From assembly GCF_003943515.1 (NCBI RefSeq), contig NZ_RJPT01000002.1, positions 1 to 64,000 of the forward strand: DNA of 64,000 nucleotides, given 5' to 3'. A program made the translations under genes and the position numbers. This document shows positions 45,261 through 53,117 of this stretch, piece by piece (the first letter of the stretch is position 1; each line of letters begins with the position of its first letter). The notes below the pieces were generated by a model. The model was not told where the DNA came from and ran no database searches. It saw only the letters and a program-made list of their open reading frames with translations. This stretch comes from Streptococcus cristatus (lineage in GTDB: Bacteria; Bacillota; Bacilli; Lactobacillales; Streptococcaceae).

Positions 45261-45295
45261 CTAGCCTTTTGCTGGCAAAAAGCTAGTTCCTCCTT
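45261..45295 (-). promoter_or_regulatory. Hairpin between the glmS Shine-Dalgarno and its AUG
   Basis: On the minus strand AAGGAGGAA (45287-45295) is followed at once by an 11-pair stem (45276-45286 with 45261-45271, one U-G pair, loop CCAG) and then ten bases to the ATG. Folding would bring the Shine-Dalgarno to normal distance. No closer ribosome-binding site is evident. Confidence 0.7.
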
Positions 45296-45300
45296 TATTC

Positions 45301-45316
45301 AAAATTGGTATAGTCT
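45301..45316. promoter_or_regulatory. NagR-type (dre) site 1, in the glmS leader
   Basis: AAAATTGGTATAGTCT is identical to site 2 and resembles the TGGTATAGACCA core bound by NagR/DasR-family GntR regulators. NagR represses glmS in S. mutans. It lies between the predicted transcript start and the ribosome-binding site. Confidence 0.7.
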
Positions 45317-45345
45317 TATTTATCTTTTTATCGAGAGACGAAAAC

Positions 45346-45374
45346 ATTATACACACCGATTTGATATTTGTCAA
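45346..45374 (-). promoter_or_regulatory. Perfect sigma-A promoter of glmS
   Basis: TTGACA (45369-45374), a 17-base spacer and TATAAT (45346-45351) on the minus strand. Initiation near 45339 gives a leader of about 90 bases. Confidence 0.9.
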
Positions 45375-45377
45375 CAT

Positions 45378-45393
45378 AAAATTGGTATAGTCT
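45378..45393. promoter_or_regulatory. NagR-type (dre) site 2, upstream of the glmS -35
   Basis: An exact 16-base direct copy of the site at 45301, 77 bases away, placed just upstream of the -35. The two sites bracket the promoter, which suits repression by a looped or cooperative dimer pair. Confidence 0.7.
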
Positions 45394-45420
45394 CGAGATA
45401 GGGAAATTTGTTTAAGAAAC

Positions 45421-45443
45421 AAAAAAGCCTCCCATCGGAAGGC
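45421..45443 (-). terminator. Terminator after yjdF
   Basis: GCCTCCC pairs with GGAAGGC (one G-U on the minus strand) and is followed there by TTTTTT. Confidence 0.75.
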
Positions 45444-45471
45444 CTTTCCATAAAAATAAGAAAAACAAGGC

Positions 45472-45885
45472 TCAATGCCCCTTGTGCTTTTCCAACCGTT
45501 TTTGCTGTTTGAGTTCGAATTTCCTTTGCTTAGCCAGTTCTTTCTGCTGCTTGCGCTTGACTCGAGCGATTTTCTTTTGCTCTTCAAATTGTAGCTTCAG
45601 CGCTTCCTGAGACTTTGAAGAACGTGAAGCCATCTGCTCCTTTTTAGACTGTCTCTGCAGGCGTTTAGGACTGACCGACTTAGTCATCTCCTTAACTCTG
45701 ATGCTAGGACTAAACTGCAACCGATGATAATAACGGTTTAGAAAATCCAACAATTCCTGCGTGCTAGGCTCTGCACCAAAGGTGACTCGACAAACTCTAT
45801 AAGATTGAGCATGTTCCTGCTCGAAAAGACCGTGCCAAAATCCCTCTTCAAAATAAACTGTCAGCGTCATTGAAATCTTATCCAT
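45472..45885 (-). CDS. yjdF: YjdF-family protein (DUF2992)
   Basis: The 137-residue protein matches Bacillus YjdF: an N-terminal strand domain (LTVYFEEGFWHGLFE, VTFGAEPSTQELLDFLN) and a very basic helical tail with SPKRLQRQSKKEQ, ALKLQFEEQKK and LAKQRKFELKQQKRLEKHKG. Its function is unknown, but its mRNA in Firmicutes carries the yjdF riboswitch, which answers to azaaromatic compounds. The start at 45885 follows AAAGGAGG. A fitting leader RNA is present upstream. Confidence 0.9.
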   Translation of the reverse strand: MDKISMTLTVYFEEGFWHGLFEQEHAQSYRVCRVTFGAEPSTQELLDFLNRYYHRLQFSPSIRVKEMTKSVSPKRLQRQSKKEQMASRSSKSQEALKLQFEEQKKIARVKRKQQKELAKQRKFELKQQKRLEKHKGH

Positions 45886-45892
45886 GACAGCA

Positions 45893-46000
45893 CCTCCTTT
45901 AAAAATCCCTAAGAATGGACAACCAAGGAGGAAGGTTACTGACAAAAAATGATTTTTTTGCGTCTGGACTACCAACCAGAACTGTGTTTTTATCTTAGTA
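45893..46000 (-). promoter_or_regulatory. yjdF-type riboswitch with anti-Shine-Dalgarno loop
   Basis: The minus-strand leader closes with CTAAG (45994-45998) against CTTAG (45909-45913). Inside are hairpins TCTGG/CCAGA (976-980 with 963-967), CAAAAAA/TTTTTTG (954-960 with 943-949) and AACC/GGTT (934-937 with 921-924). The last loop reads TTCCTCCTT and can pair with the yjdF Shine-Dalgarno AAAGGAGG (45893-45900). Gene identity, position and a sequestering loop all fit the yjdF riboswitch. I could not check it against the covariance model. Confidence 0.75.
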
Positions 46001-46142
46001 GCTACAGTCTAGCAAGATTTTATAAAAAATTCAAGAAGAGCTAAAAATTATACCGATAGAAGACAAAATAAGGCTAACGAAAAACCTATGAATTCAGAGA
46101 GCTAATTTGAGCTCGGGCTAAAATTCTAGTGAAAATAAAAAA

Positions 46143-46158
46143 TCTCCCCGAAGGGAGA
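46143..46158 (-). terminator. Second terminator downstream of rpsO
   Basis: TCTCCC-ttcg-GGGAGA on the minus strand is a UUCG-capped stem followed by TTTTTTATTTT. Confidence 0.85.
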
Positions 46159-46174
46159 AGATCTGGTTTATTTT

Positions 46175-46232
46175 ACCTTACAGTGCTCGGAACCGTAACC
46201 GAAGATCATACTTGAGTATATCGAGGTAAGGT
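46175..46232 (-). other. Multi-stem intergenic element between the two rpsO terminators
   Basis: ACCTTAC (46175-46181) pairs with GTAAGGT (46226-46232) and encloses TCGG/CCGA and GAT-c-ATAC/GTATATC hairpins. It resembles BOX-like elements in architecture. Function unknown. Confidence 0.45.
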
Positions 46233-46242
46233 GACAACATAA

Positions 46243-46268
46243 AAAGCCCTCTGAGATCAGAGAGCTTT
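46243..46268 (-). terminator. First terminator downstream of rpsO
   Basis: AAAGCCCTCTGA pairs with TCAGAGAGCTTT around two bases (one mismatch), with TTTTT on the minus strand. Confidence 0.75.
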
Positions 46269-46280
46269 ATTCTTGCTGGA

Positions 46281-46365
46281 TAAAACGTTTATAGACTAGG
46301 CGACGAGGCGAAGATTGTACTAATGGTACATCGAGACGAAGTCAACGAAGTATAGAAACGTTTTA
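46281..46365 (-). other. BOX-like multi-stem element just after rpsO
   Basis: TAAAACGTTT (46281-46290) pairs exactly with AAACGTTTTA (46356-46365). Inside are GACT/AGTC and the hairpin GAT-t-GTAC/GTACATC. GGCGACG and GACGAAGTCAACG resemble the boxB part of pneumococcal BOX. It begins 9 bases after the rpsO stop, so it lies in the rpsO 3' region. Confidence 0.5.
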
Positions 46366-46374
46366 GACGCAAGA

Positions 46375-46644
46375 TTAACGACGAAGTCCAAGAGAGTTGA
46401 TCAACTCACGGTAACGGTTAACGTCGTTTTTACGCAAGTATGCAAGCAAGTTACGACGGCGACCGATTTTCTTCATCAAACCACGGTAAGTAGCGTGGTC
46501 TTTTTTGTGTTGTTTGATGTGTTCGTTAAGGTGGTTGATTTCCCAAGTAAGGACAGCAACTTGAACCTCTACTGAACCTGTATCACCTTCGTGACGTGCA
46601 TATTGTGCAATGATTTCATTTTTTTTCTCTTTTGAGATTGCCAT
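46375..46644 (-). CDS. rpsO: 30S ribosomal protein S15
   Basis: The 89-residue protein has the S15 features [35 protein letters not shown] and [14 protein letters not shown]. It binds 16S rRNA early in 30S assembly. The start at 46644 follows AAAGGAG; a longer open frame covers the leader. It is not next to pnp here, unlike in E. coli. The leader can fold as a pseudoknot, suggesting feedback by S15. Confidence 0.97.
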   Translation of the reverse strand: MAISKEKKNEIIAQYARHEGDTGSVEVQVAVLTWEINHLNEHIKQHKKDHATYRGLMKKIGRRRNLLAYLRKNDVNRYRELINSLGLRR

Positions 46645-46678
46645 GATAAGCTCCTTTTCTTTACGCTTCATCCGAGTG

Positions 46679-46705
46679 GCAGGCTTGGCAATTCCTGCAA
46701 CCAAG
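46679..46705 (-). promoter_or_regulatory. Interleaved helices in the rpsO leader (candidate S15 autoregulatory site)
   Basis: Read on the minus strand, CUUGG (46701-46705), GCAGG (46694-46698), CCAAG (46684-46688) and CCUGC (46679-46683) follow in that order. The first pairs with the third and the second with the fourth, an H-type pseudoknot. S15 of several bacteria represses its own translation by binding a leader pseudoknot or junction. Confidence 0.6.
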
Positions 46706-46734
46706 AAGAAGTTATTTGTCTTTAAGACATTCCT

Positions 46735-46763
46735 ATTCTATCAGGAAGCCAAGTTTTTGTCAA
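46735..46763 (-). promoter_or_regulatory. Sigma-A promoter of rpsO
   Basis: TTGACA (46758-46763), a 17-base spacer and TAGAAT (46735-46740) on the minus strand. Confidence 0.85.
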
Positions 46764-46859
46764 ATCTTCTAATTTTCCGACAAGGTCAGCCAAATTTCAT
46801 TAGCCAAAATGAGGATTTTCTACACATTTGCTCCAAGGCTCGATCTAGCTAGTCGCTTT

Positions 46860-46888
46860 TTGACTTTGGAGCAGGTTTAGCTTATACT
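46860..46888 (+). promoter_or_regulatory. Sigma-A promoter of the aldo/keto reductase gene
   Basis: TTGACT (46860-46865), a 17-base spacer and TATACT (46883-46888), 31 bases before the start. Confidence 0.8.
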
Positions 46889-46918
46889 GAGATTAAAATG
46901 ACACGAGGAGAAGAGCTT

Positions 46919-47845
46919 ATGAGATATCTTAAATTTGGAGAAAGCAAACGAGAAATTTCCCAGATTATCATGGGACTGATGCGAATTGCCCAAATGACCC
47001 CCAAAGAGGTGGAAGAACTGGTCGAAACAGCCTTATCAGTCGGAATTAATGCTTTTGACTTAGCCGATATCTACGGTGGAGGCAAGTGCGAAGAAATTCT
47101 GGGACAAGTGCTCAAAAATCGGCCTGACCTGCGGGCTAAGATGTGGATTCAGTCCAAAGTGGGAATCCGCATAGAAGAATTCACCTACTTCGACTTTTCC
47201 AAAGACCATATCCTCGAAGCAACAGATGGTATTTTACAGCGCTTAGGCGTGGATCATCTGGACTCTCTGCTCTTGCACCGACCTGATGCCCTGATGGAGC
47301 CTAGTGAAATCGCTGAAGCTTTCGATCTGCTCAAATCTCAAGGAAAGGTTCTTGATTTTGGAGTGTCCAACCAGAATCCTATGATGATGGAGCTACTGAA
47401 AACAGAGGTCAAGCAGCCCTTGGTGGCAAATCAGCTCCAACTGAGCGCAGCTTTCTCACCTGCTTTTGAAGCTGGCTTCCACGTCAACATGGAGGGCACA
47501 GCCGCAAATATGCGCGACGGTAGTATTTTCGAATACTGCCGCCTCAACGACGTCGTGATTCAGGCTTGGTCTGTCCTCCAGCACGGCTATTTCGAAGGCG
47601 TTTTTGTCTGTTCAGATAAATACCCCAAGCTCAATGCCGTCCTCAACCGACTGGCCGATAAATACCAAATATCACCATCGGCAGTGGCTATTGCTTGGGT
47701 GCTACGCTATCCAGCCCACATGCAGGCGGTCATCGGCACGACCAAGGCTAGCCGCATCATCGAAGCAGCCAAGGCAGCAGATATTGAACTGACTAGAAAA
47801 GAATGGTACGAAATCTACTTGGCCTCTGGAAAAGATCTTCCTTAA
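46919..47845 (+). CDS. Aldo/keto reductase (YdhF type)
   Basis: The 308-residue TIM-barrel reductase has the AKR motifs AFDLADIYGGGKCEEILGQVL (in part; catalytic Asp and Tyr), the conserved Lys in IQSKVGIR, and LDSLLLHRPDALMEP with the catalytic His. The C-terminal NADP site is VIGTTKASRIIEAAKA. It resembles E. coli YdhF. The start at 46919 follows GAGGAG; an in-frame ATG at 46898 overlaps that region. Substrate unknown. Confidence 0.88.
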   Translation: MRYLKFGESKREISQIIMGLMRIAQMTPKEVEELVETALSVGINAFDLADIYGGGKCEEILGQVLKNRPDLRAKMWIQSKVGIRIEEFTYFDFSKDHILEATDGILQRLGVDHLDSLLLHRPDALMEPSEIAEAFDLLKSQGKVLDFGVSNQNPMMMELLKTEVKQPLVANQLQLSAAFSPAFEAGFHVNMEGTAANMRDGSIFEYCRLNDVVIQAWSVLQHGYFEGVFVCSDKYPKLNAVLNRLADKYQISPSAVAIAWVLRYPAHMQAVIGTTKASRIIEAAKAADIELTRKEWYEIYLASGKDLP

Positions 47846-47881
47846 AAAATGAGCCTAAAATCCGATTAATTTTCTACCAAG

Positions 47882-47971
47882 ATGCTGGCTGAAGGACTGT
47901 TTAAAAATCTGATCAAGGCATGTCCACTGTATAGCCGAGAAGGTAAAATTACCTTGCACAAGCTTAACTAG
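47882..47971 (+). CDS. Doubtful 29-codon ORF, perhaps a gene remnant
   Basis: LFKNLIKACPLYSREGKIT precedes a stop in an otherwise empty 160-base gap. It has no ribosome-binding site. It could be a leftover C-terminus of a deleted gene or chance. Confidence 0.2.
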   Translation: MLAEGLFKNLIKACPLYSREGKITLHKLN

Positions 47972-49189
<1,218 letters not shown>

Positions 49190-49202
49190 GAAAGGAAGTC
49201 CT

Positions 49203-49724
49203 TTGGAACATATTATTTTACTGAGAGGCGTTACTCCTAATGGAAAAAATGCTATCCCGAAAATGTCTTATTTGGTAGATATTTTGACAGAAGCTGGTTT
49301 TCAACACGTTCGAACCTATATTCAAAGTGGGAATATCATTCTTGATAGTGACCTAGATTTAGAAGAAATACGAGAACACGTTCATACTCTGATAAAGGAA
49401 AAAATTGGGGCCGACTTAAAAATGGTTATCAAGAATAAGAACGATTTTGAAAAGATTGTTCATGAGAATCCATTTAAAGAAGAGTATCTTCATGATCGTG
49501 TGCATGTAATTCTTTATCAAGGGTTTATCCAAAGTCTGCCACTAGAAAAATTAAAAGCTGACTATGGCGAGGAAGAAATCTGTATAGGCGATCACTGTCT
49601 CTACCTCTATCTCCCTAGAACTGCAAAACAAAAAAAGCTCAATACTAACTATCTTGAAAAATTGTTTGGCGTGGATCTGACCATGAGAAAGTTAAACGTA
49701 GTAGAAAAATTACTAACAAAATAG
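49203..49724 (+). CDS. DUF1697 protein
   Basis: The 173-residue protein begins EHIILLRGVTPNGKNAIPKM and contains FQHVRTYIQSGNIILDSD, both characteristic of DUF1697, a family of unknown function. The start appears to be TTG at 49203, with AAGGAAG upstream; no ATG is near the conserved N-terminus. It lies 13 bases after the flavoprotein gene and 9 before mutX. Confidence 0.8.
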   Translation: MEHIILLRGVTPNGKNAIPKMSYLVDILTEAGFQHVRTYIQSGNIILDSDLDLEEIREHVHTLIKEKIGADLKMVIKNKNDFEKIVHENPFKEEYLHDRVHVILYQGFIQSLPLEKLKADYGEEEICIGDHCLYLYLPRTAKQKKLNTNYLEKLFGVDLTMRKLNVVEKLLTK

Positions 49725-49733
49725 GAGAACAAG

Positions 49734-50189
49734 ATGAACAGATGCGAAACAGTCGAATTCGTCAATATGTGCATGATTTATGACGGAGAAAAAGTTCTGG
49801 TCCAAGACCGAGTTAGTCCCGACTGGCCCGGCATTACCTTTCCTGGCGGGCATGTAGAGCGCGGGGAATCTTTTACAGAGGCCGTTATCAGAGAAGTCAA
49901 AGAAGAGACTGGTCTGACCATATCCAAACCTCAACTTTGCGGCATCAAGGATTGGTATGATGACAAGGATTTTCGTTATGTCGTCCTGCTCTACAAGACA
50001 GAGCACTATTCCGGTGTACTACAATCCTCAGACGAAGGAAAGGTTTGGTGGGAAGATTTGGAAAATCTCTCTCATCTGAAACTTGCAACTGAGGATATGT
50101 CTGATATGCTGCGTGTTTTTTTAGAAGACGATTTAAGTGAATTCTTTTACTATAAAGATGGCGACGACTGGATTTATGACTTAAAGTAA
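49734..50189 (+). CDS. mutX: 8-oxo-dGTP diphosphatase-like Nudix hydrolase
   Basis: The 151-residue protein has a full Nudix box, GGHVERGESFTEAVIREVKE then ETGL (about residues 38-61), with all catalytic Glu residues. It matches streptococcal MutX, which cleanses 8-oxo-dGTP. AGGAGA precedes the ATG. It is followed immediately by the second copy of the 175-bp repeat. Confidence 0.85.
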   Translation: MNRCETVEFVNMCMIYDGEKVLVQDRVSPDWPGITFPGGHVERGESFTEAVIREVKEETGLTISKPQLCGIKDWYDDKDFRYVVLLYKTEHYSGVLQSSDEGKVWWEDLENLSHLKLATEDMSDMLRVFLEDDLSEFFYYKDGDDWIYDLK

Positions 50190-50194
50190 AAAAT

Positions 50195-50369
50195 GAGAGT
50201 GGGACAGAAATCGGTAATTCGTTAGAATTCGATTTCGTAGTCTCACCTCCGCACAGTTGAGTAGGGCTGTAAAAGCTGATGAAATCAGCGTAGTAGAGCC
50301 CACTCAACCACTGCGTCTTGCTCGAAAATCCAAAGACAATTGAGAGGCTAGGACTTTTGTCCCAGCCTC
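50195..50369 (-). repeat. 175-bp MITE/RUP-like element, copy 2 (inverted)
   Basis: This is the reverse complement of the element at 25518-25692, same length, with about seven differences by hand. It fills the space between the mutX stop and the MerR gene. Its first bases GA (on the minus strand) form part of the TGA stop codon of the MerR gene. Confidence 0.88.
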
Positions 50370-51111
50370 ATCTTTCTACATTTGCCCGAACGTAAGCTGC
50401 AATCACATCTGCTGTGTACTGGGCAGTACCTACTCCAAACTTGTCGATATTTTCCTTAAACTCTGGGTTATAGACATAGCCTTTACCGATATGGCCGAAT
50501 ACCTCAATAGAGCAATCAAAGCCGTAAGTACGGATGGCTTGCAAGAGTTGAGCTGCCTGTTCTTGATTTTCTGCTGCGTCAACCGGCAAGCCTTGCTGCA
50601 TATTCTCTGCCAGACTTTGAAAAACTTGATTGAAGGCTTCAACAGATTCTTCTTCCCGTCCATTTTGACGAGCCAGTGCCTCCGACATGACTTCTTGACC
50701 GTATTCTTCTACAGCTTCTTGGTGGTATTTTTGATTGTCTTCGTAGGTAAAGCCTGCGAATTTTTCTTTCATTGTCATCTTTCTTTCTCCTTTTTCTTCT
50801 TGGATAGTTTTTTGTAAGGTGGAAATCAAGGTATCTAAGCGGTCTCTTTCTTGCTGCAAATACTCCAACTGCCTAACCAGATGTGGCAATAAGGCCTGAT
50901 CATCCTGACTCAGCAGCTCTGCTATTTTCTCCAAAGAAAAACCCAGATACTTATAGTAAAGGATGACCTGCAACCGCTCTAAATCAGCTTGGCTATATGT
51001 CCGATAGCCATTTTCTGATTTTGCGGGCACCAAAAGCCCGATTTTGTCATAATGGTGCAGGGTTTTGACAGAGACACCCGAAAGCTGCGCAGCTTCTTTG
51101 ATATGATACAT
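50368..51111 (-). CDS. MerR-family regulator with TipAS domain
   Basis: The 247-residue protein has an N-terminal MerR helix-turn-helix (MYHIKEAAQLSGVSVKTLHH, YRTYSQADLERLQVI), a coiled-coil dimer helix (about 75-110) and a C-terminal TipAS antibiotic-recognition domain (about 120-240). TipA-type proteins bind thiopeptides and activate their own promoter. The promoter upstream has the 19-base spacer typical of MerR control. The stop codon lies at the edge of the repeat, so the native C-terminus may have been altered. Confidence 0.9.
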   Translation of the reverse strand: MYHIKEAAQLSGVSVKTLHHYDKIGLLVPAKSENGYRTYSQADLERLQVILYYKYLGFSLEKIAELLSQDDQALLPHLVRQLEYLQQERDRLDTLISTLQKTIQEEKGERKMTMKEKFAGFTYEDNQKYHQEAVEEYGQEVMSEALARQNGREEESVEAFNQVFQSLAENMQQGLPVDAAENQEQAAQLLQAIRTYGFDCSIEVFGHIGKGYVYNPEFKENIDKFGVGTAQYTADVIAAYVRANVER

Positions 51112-51132
51112 ACAAAACCTCCTTGCCCTTAT

Positions 51133-51163
51133 AGTATAAGCCCTGACCTTAGGGCAAGGTCAA
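51133..51163 (-). promoter_or_regulatory. MerR-type promoter with 19-base spacer
   Basis: The minus strand reads TTGACC (51158-51163), 19 bases and TATACT (51133-51138). The spacer holds GACCTT-agggc-AAGGTC (51145-51161), a perfect inverted repeat. This is the classic arrangement in which MerR proteins untwist the promoter, so the regulator should control itself. Confidence 0.85.
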
Positions 51164-51214
51164 GCTTTTTATGAAATTTTTTAAATCGCTTTAAATTTCC
51201 AAAGTAGCTAGTAT

Positions 51215-51961
51215 TTATTTGCGAGAAACCATAGCGATAAAGCCCAGTTTTTCTTGATTCTTTTGGAACATCTTAAACATCTTCATAAATTGGCCGTAGT
51301 TCTCTTTTTTAAGGGCATTAAAGCAGATTTTCAGAGTACCACCCAGTCCTTCGTCATATATCATACCTCGAAGACTCATCAAGGTCATTTCACCAACAAA
51401 GGTCTCCACACGGTCAAAAGCATGAGAACGTGCCAGCTGAATCCAAGAGCCTTCTGTCAGCGGACCAACATTAACGTTAATCGCACGTGACAGCTCTTCT
51501 CGGACATTCTTATCTTTTTGCTTGAGCATAACATCGTGTGTGAGAAGCACTCCGCCTGGCTTCAGCACCCGGTAGTACTCATCCATACATTTGGCCTTCC
51601 CCTTATCCGTCTGCATGGTCAGCATGGCTTCATTGATAACAATATCAAAAGAATTGTCATCATAAGGCAGCTTCATGGCATTAGCCTGCTCAAATGTGAC
51701 GAGTTCACTAACACCAGCCTTGTCTCCATTAAGCTTAGCCTGAGCCAGCGCAGCCTTATCCAAATCAACTGCAGTAATCTGGCAGCCATATCTTTTAGCC
51801 AGCTCGATTGTTGTGGTCCCCATATTGCAGGCAACTTCCAGAACCTTCTTATCGCTGGAAAACTGTCCCTGCTCAATCAGCCAGTCCGTTGCCAGTTTAC
51901 CACCAGGACGAAGGCGTTTCTTTCCTAATTTTGCTAAAAATTTATGACCTGCTTCTGCCAT
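51215..51961 (-). CDS. SAM-dependent methyltransferase
   Basis: The 248-residue class I methyltransferase has motif I VLEVACNMGTTTIELAKRYG (about residues 40-59; Asn replaces the usual Gly after Cys), the acidic AVDLDK, and LKPGGVLLTHDVML. It resembles methyltransferase-11 family proteins; the substrate is unknown. GGAGG-like bases precede the start. It lies about 170 bases upstream of the MerR/TipA gene on the same strand, whose own promoter is between them. Confidence 0.8.
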   Translation of the reverse strand: MAEAGHKFLAKLGKKRLRPGGKLATDWLIEQGQFSSDKKVLEVACNMGTTTIELAKRYGCQITAVDLDKAALAQAKLNGDKAGVSELVTFEQANAMKLPYDDNSFDIVINEAMLTMQTDKGKAKCMDEYYRVLKPGGVLLTHDVMLKQKDKNVREELSRAINVNVGPLTEGSWIQLARSHAFDRVETFVGEMTLMSLRGMIYDEGLGGTLKICFNALKKENYGQFMKMFKMFQKNQEKLGFIAMVSRK

Positions 51962-52038
51962 TTCCGAACCTCCATAATTTTGATTGCTTCCATTATAGCA
52001 TAAAATATTATATTTTCAGACAATTCTTAGAATTTAGC

Positions 52039-52076
52039 AAAAAACAGACCGAATCAACCGATTCAATCTGTTTTTT
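52039..52076. terminator. Terminator after azlD
   Basis: AAAAACAGA and AATC pair with TCTGTTTTT and GATT, ending in a long T run on the + side and an A run on the other, so it may act both ways. Confidence 0.7.
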
Positions 52077-52084
52077 TATCTTCT

Positions 52085-52423
52085 TTACAAGCCAAGAATT
52101 CCAGCTAGATAGCGCAACAAGGCCACCAAGACTACACCAAATACAACAGTTGCAATTAAGTTTTTATACTTAAATGCCACATAGCTAGTTGGAAAAACAG
52201 CCATTAAATCCAGCCATTTAAAACTCGGCAGCTGACCTGTTTTAGCATTAGTGACACTAGACAGGATAAGAGCAAAGATAATGGAAACTGGCAGATATTT
52301 GAGGAAACACCCTACCATAGGCGGAAGCCCCTTGTACTTGACTAGGATAAAGGGCAAAACCCGTGGAATCCAAGTGACTAGAGCTGACAAAAGAATAGCC
52401 AGCAAAATATACTTACTTATCAT
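52085..52423 (-). CDS. azlD: Branched-chain amino-acid exporter subunit AzlD
   Basis: The 112-residue membrane protein has four transmembrane helices and the AzlD signature VTWIPRVLPFILVKYKGLPP followed by FLKYLPVSIIFALIL. It pairs with AzlC; their genes overlap by 11 bases. The complex exports branched-chain amino acids or analogues. Confidence 0.9.
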   Translation of the reverse strand: MISKYILLAILLSALVTWIPRVLPFILVKYKGLPPMVGCFLKYLPVSIIFALILSSVTNAKTGQLPSFKWLDLMAVFPTSYVAFKYKNLIATVVFGVVLVALLRYLAGILGL

Positions 52424-53108
52424 CCAAAATCACCCCCACTGTACAGCCTAGTAAGGTTGCAAAAAGCACCGCCAGCGAATTTTGAAGCAGCATGGTCAGG
52501 ATCAAGTAGGCAAGGCCCACCACACCTAAGACCAAAAAGAGCTTCTTTATCTTGACCCGTCGCAACATGATTGTAAACTGAGAAGAGAAAATGCCAATAA
52601 ACATAGCTACTAGGGCGAAGTCCAGGCCAAAACTCTCAGGATTGGGCAGAAGGCCACCTAGAGCTGTTCCCAAAATTGTACCCAAAATCCAAGAAGTATA
52701 ACTCATGAAATTGTTACCCATCATCCAGCTAGCAGCAATCTCTTCTGTATACACCTGCTCTCCCATCAAGACTCCATAAGATTCATCCGTCAAAAAAGAG
52801 CCAATGACAATATTCTGAATCAAGTTAGACTTACGAAAAAGGGTTGAGGCATGCAGACAGAGCAAAAGATGCCGAATATTTATCAGAAAAACGGTCAGTG
52901 CGATAGCCAAGACCGGCGCCTGCTGGGCAAATAAACCAATCATGGCAAACTGGGCACTGCCCGCATAAACCAGAATACTCATCAGCCCCATCTCCAAGGG
53001 ATCCATATAGGGCGCCGCCATGATGCCACAGGCTAAGCCAATCCCAATATAGCCCAGAGCTGTTGGCACTGCTGCCTTTGCACCCTGTTTAAATGTCTGT
53101 CCGCGCAT
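52413..53108 (-). CDS. azlC: Branched-chain amino-acid exporter subunit AzlC
   Basis: The 231-residue membrane protein has the AzlC features KAAVPTALGYIGIGLACGIMA, YAGSAQFAMIGL, and LLLCLHASTLF with FLTDESYGVLM. It starts 9 bases after tsaD, so export of amino acids is tied to the tRNA t6A operon, with no known mechanistic reason. Confidence 0.92.
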   Translation of the reverse strand: MRGQTFKQGAKAAVPTALGYIGIGLACGIMAAPYMDPLEMGLMSILVYAGSAQFAMIGLFAQQAPVLAIALTVFLINIRHLLLCLHASTLFRKSNLIQNIVIGSFLTDESYGVLMGEQVYTEEIAASWMMGNNFMSYTSWILGTILGTALGGLLPNPESFGLDFALVAMFIGIFSSQFTIMLRRVKIKKLFLVLGVVGLAYLILTMLLQNSLAVLFATLLGCTVGVILDDK

Positions 53109-53117
53109 TCTTCTCCT

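Larger units (their letters stand above)
46001..46374. other. Non-coding stretch between the yjdF riboswitch and rpsO
   Basis: About 370 bases with no gene. The left 140 bases presumably hold the yjdF promoter, which I could not place. The rest carries two rpsO terminators and two multi-stem elements, listed separately. Confidence 0.6.
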
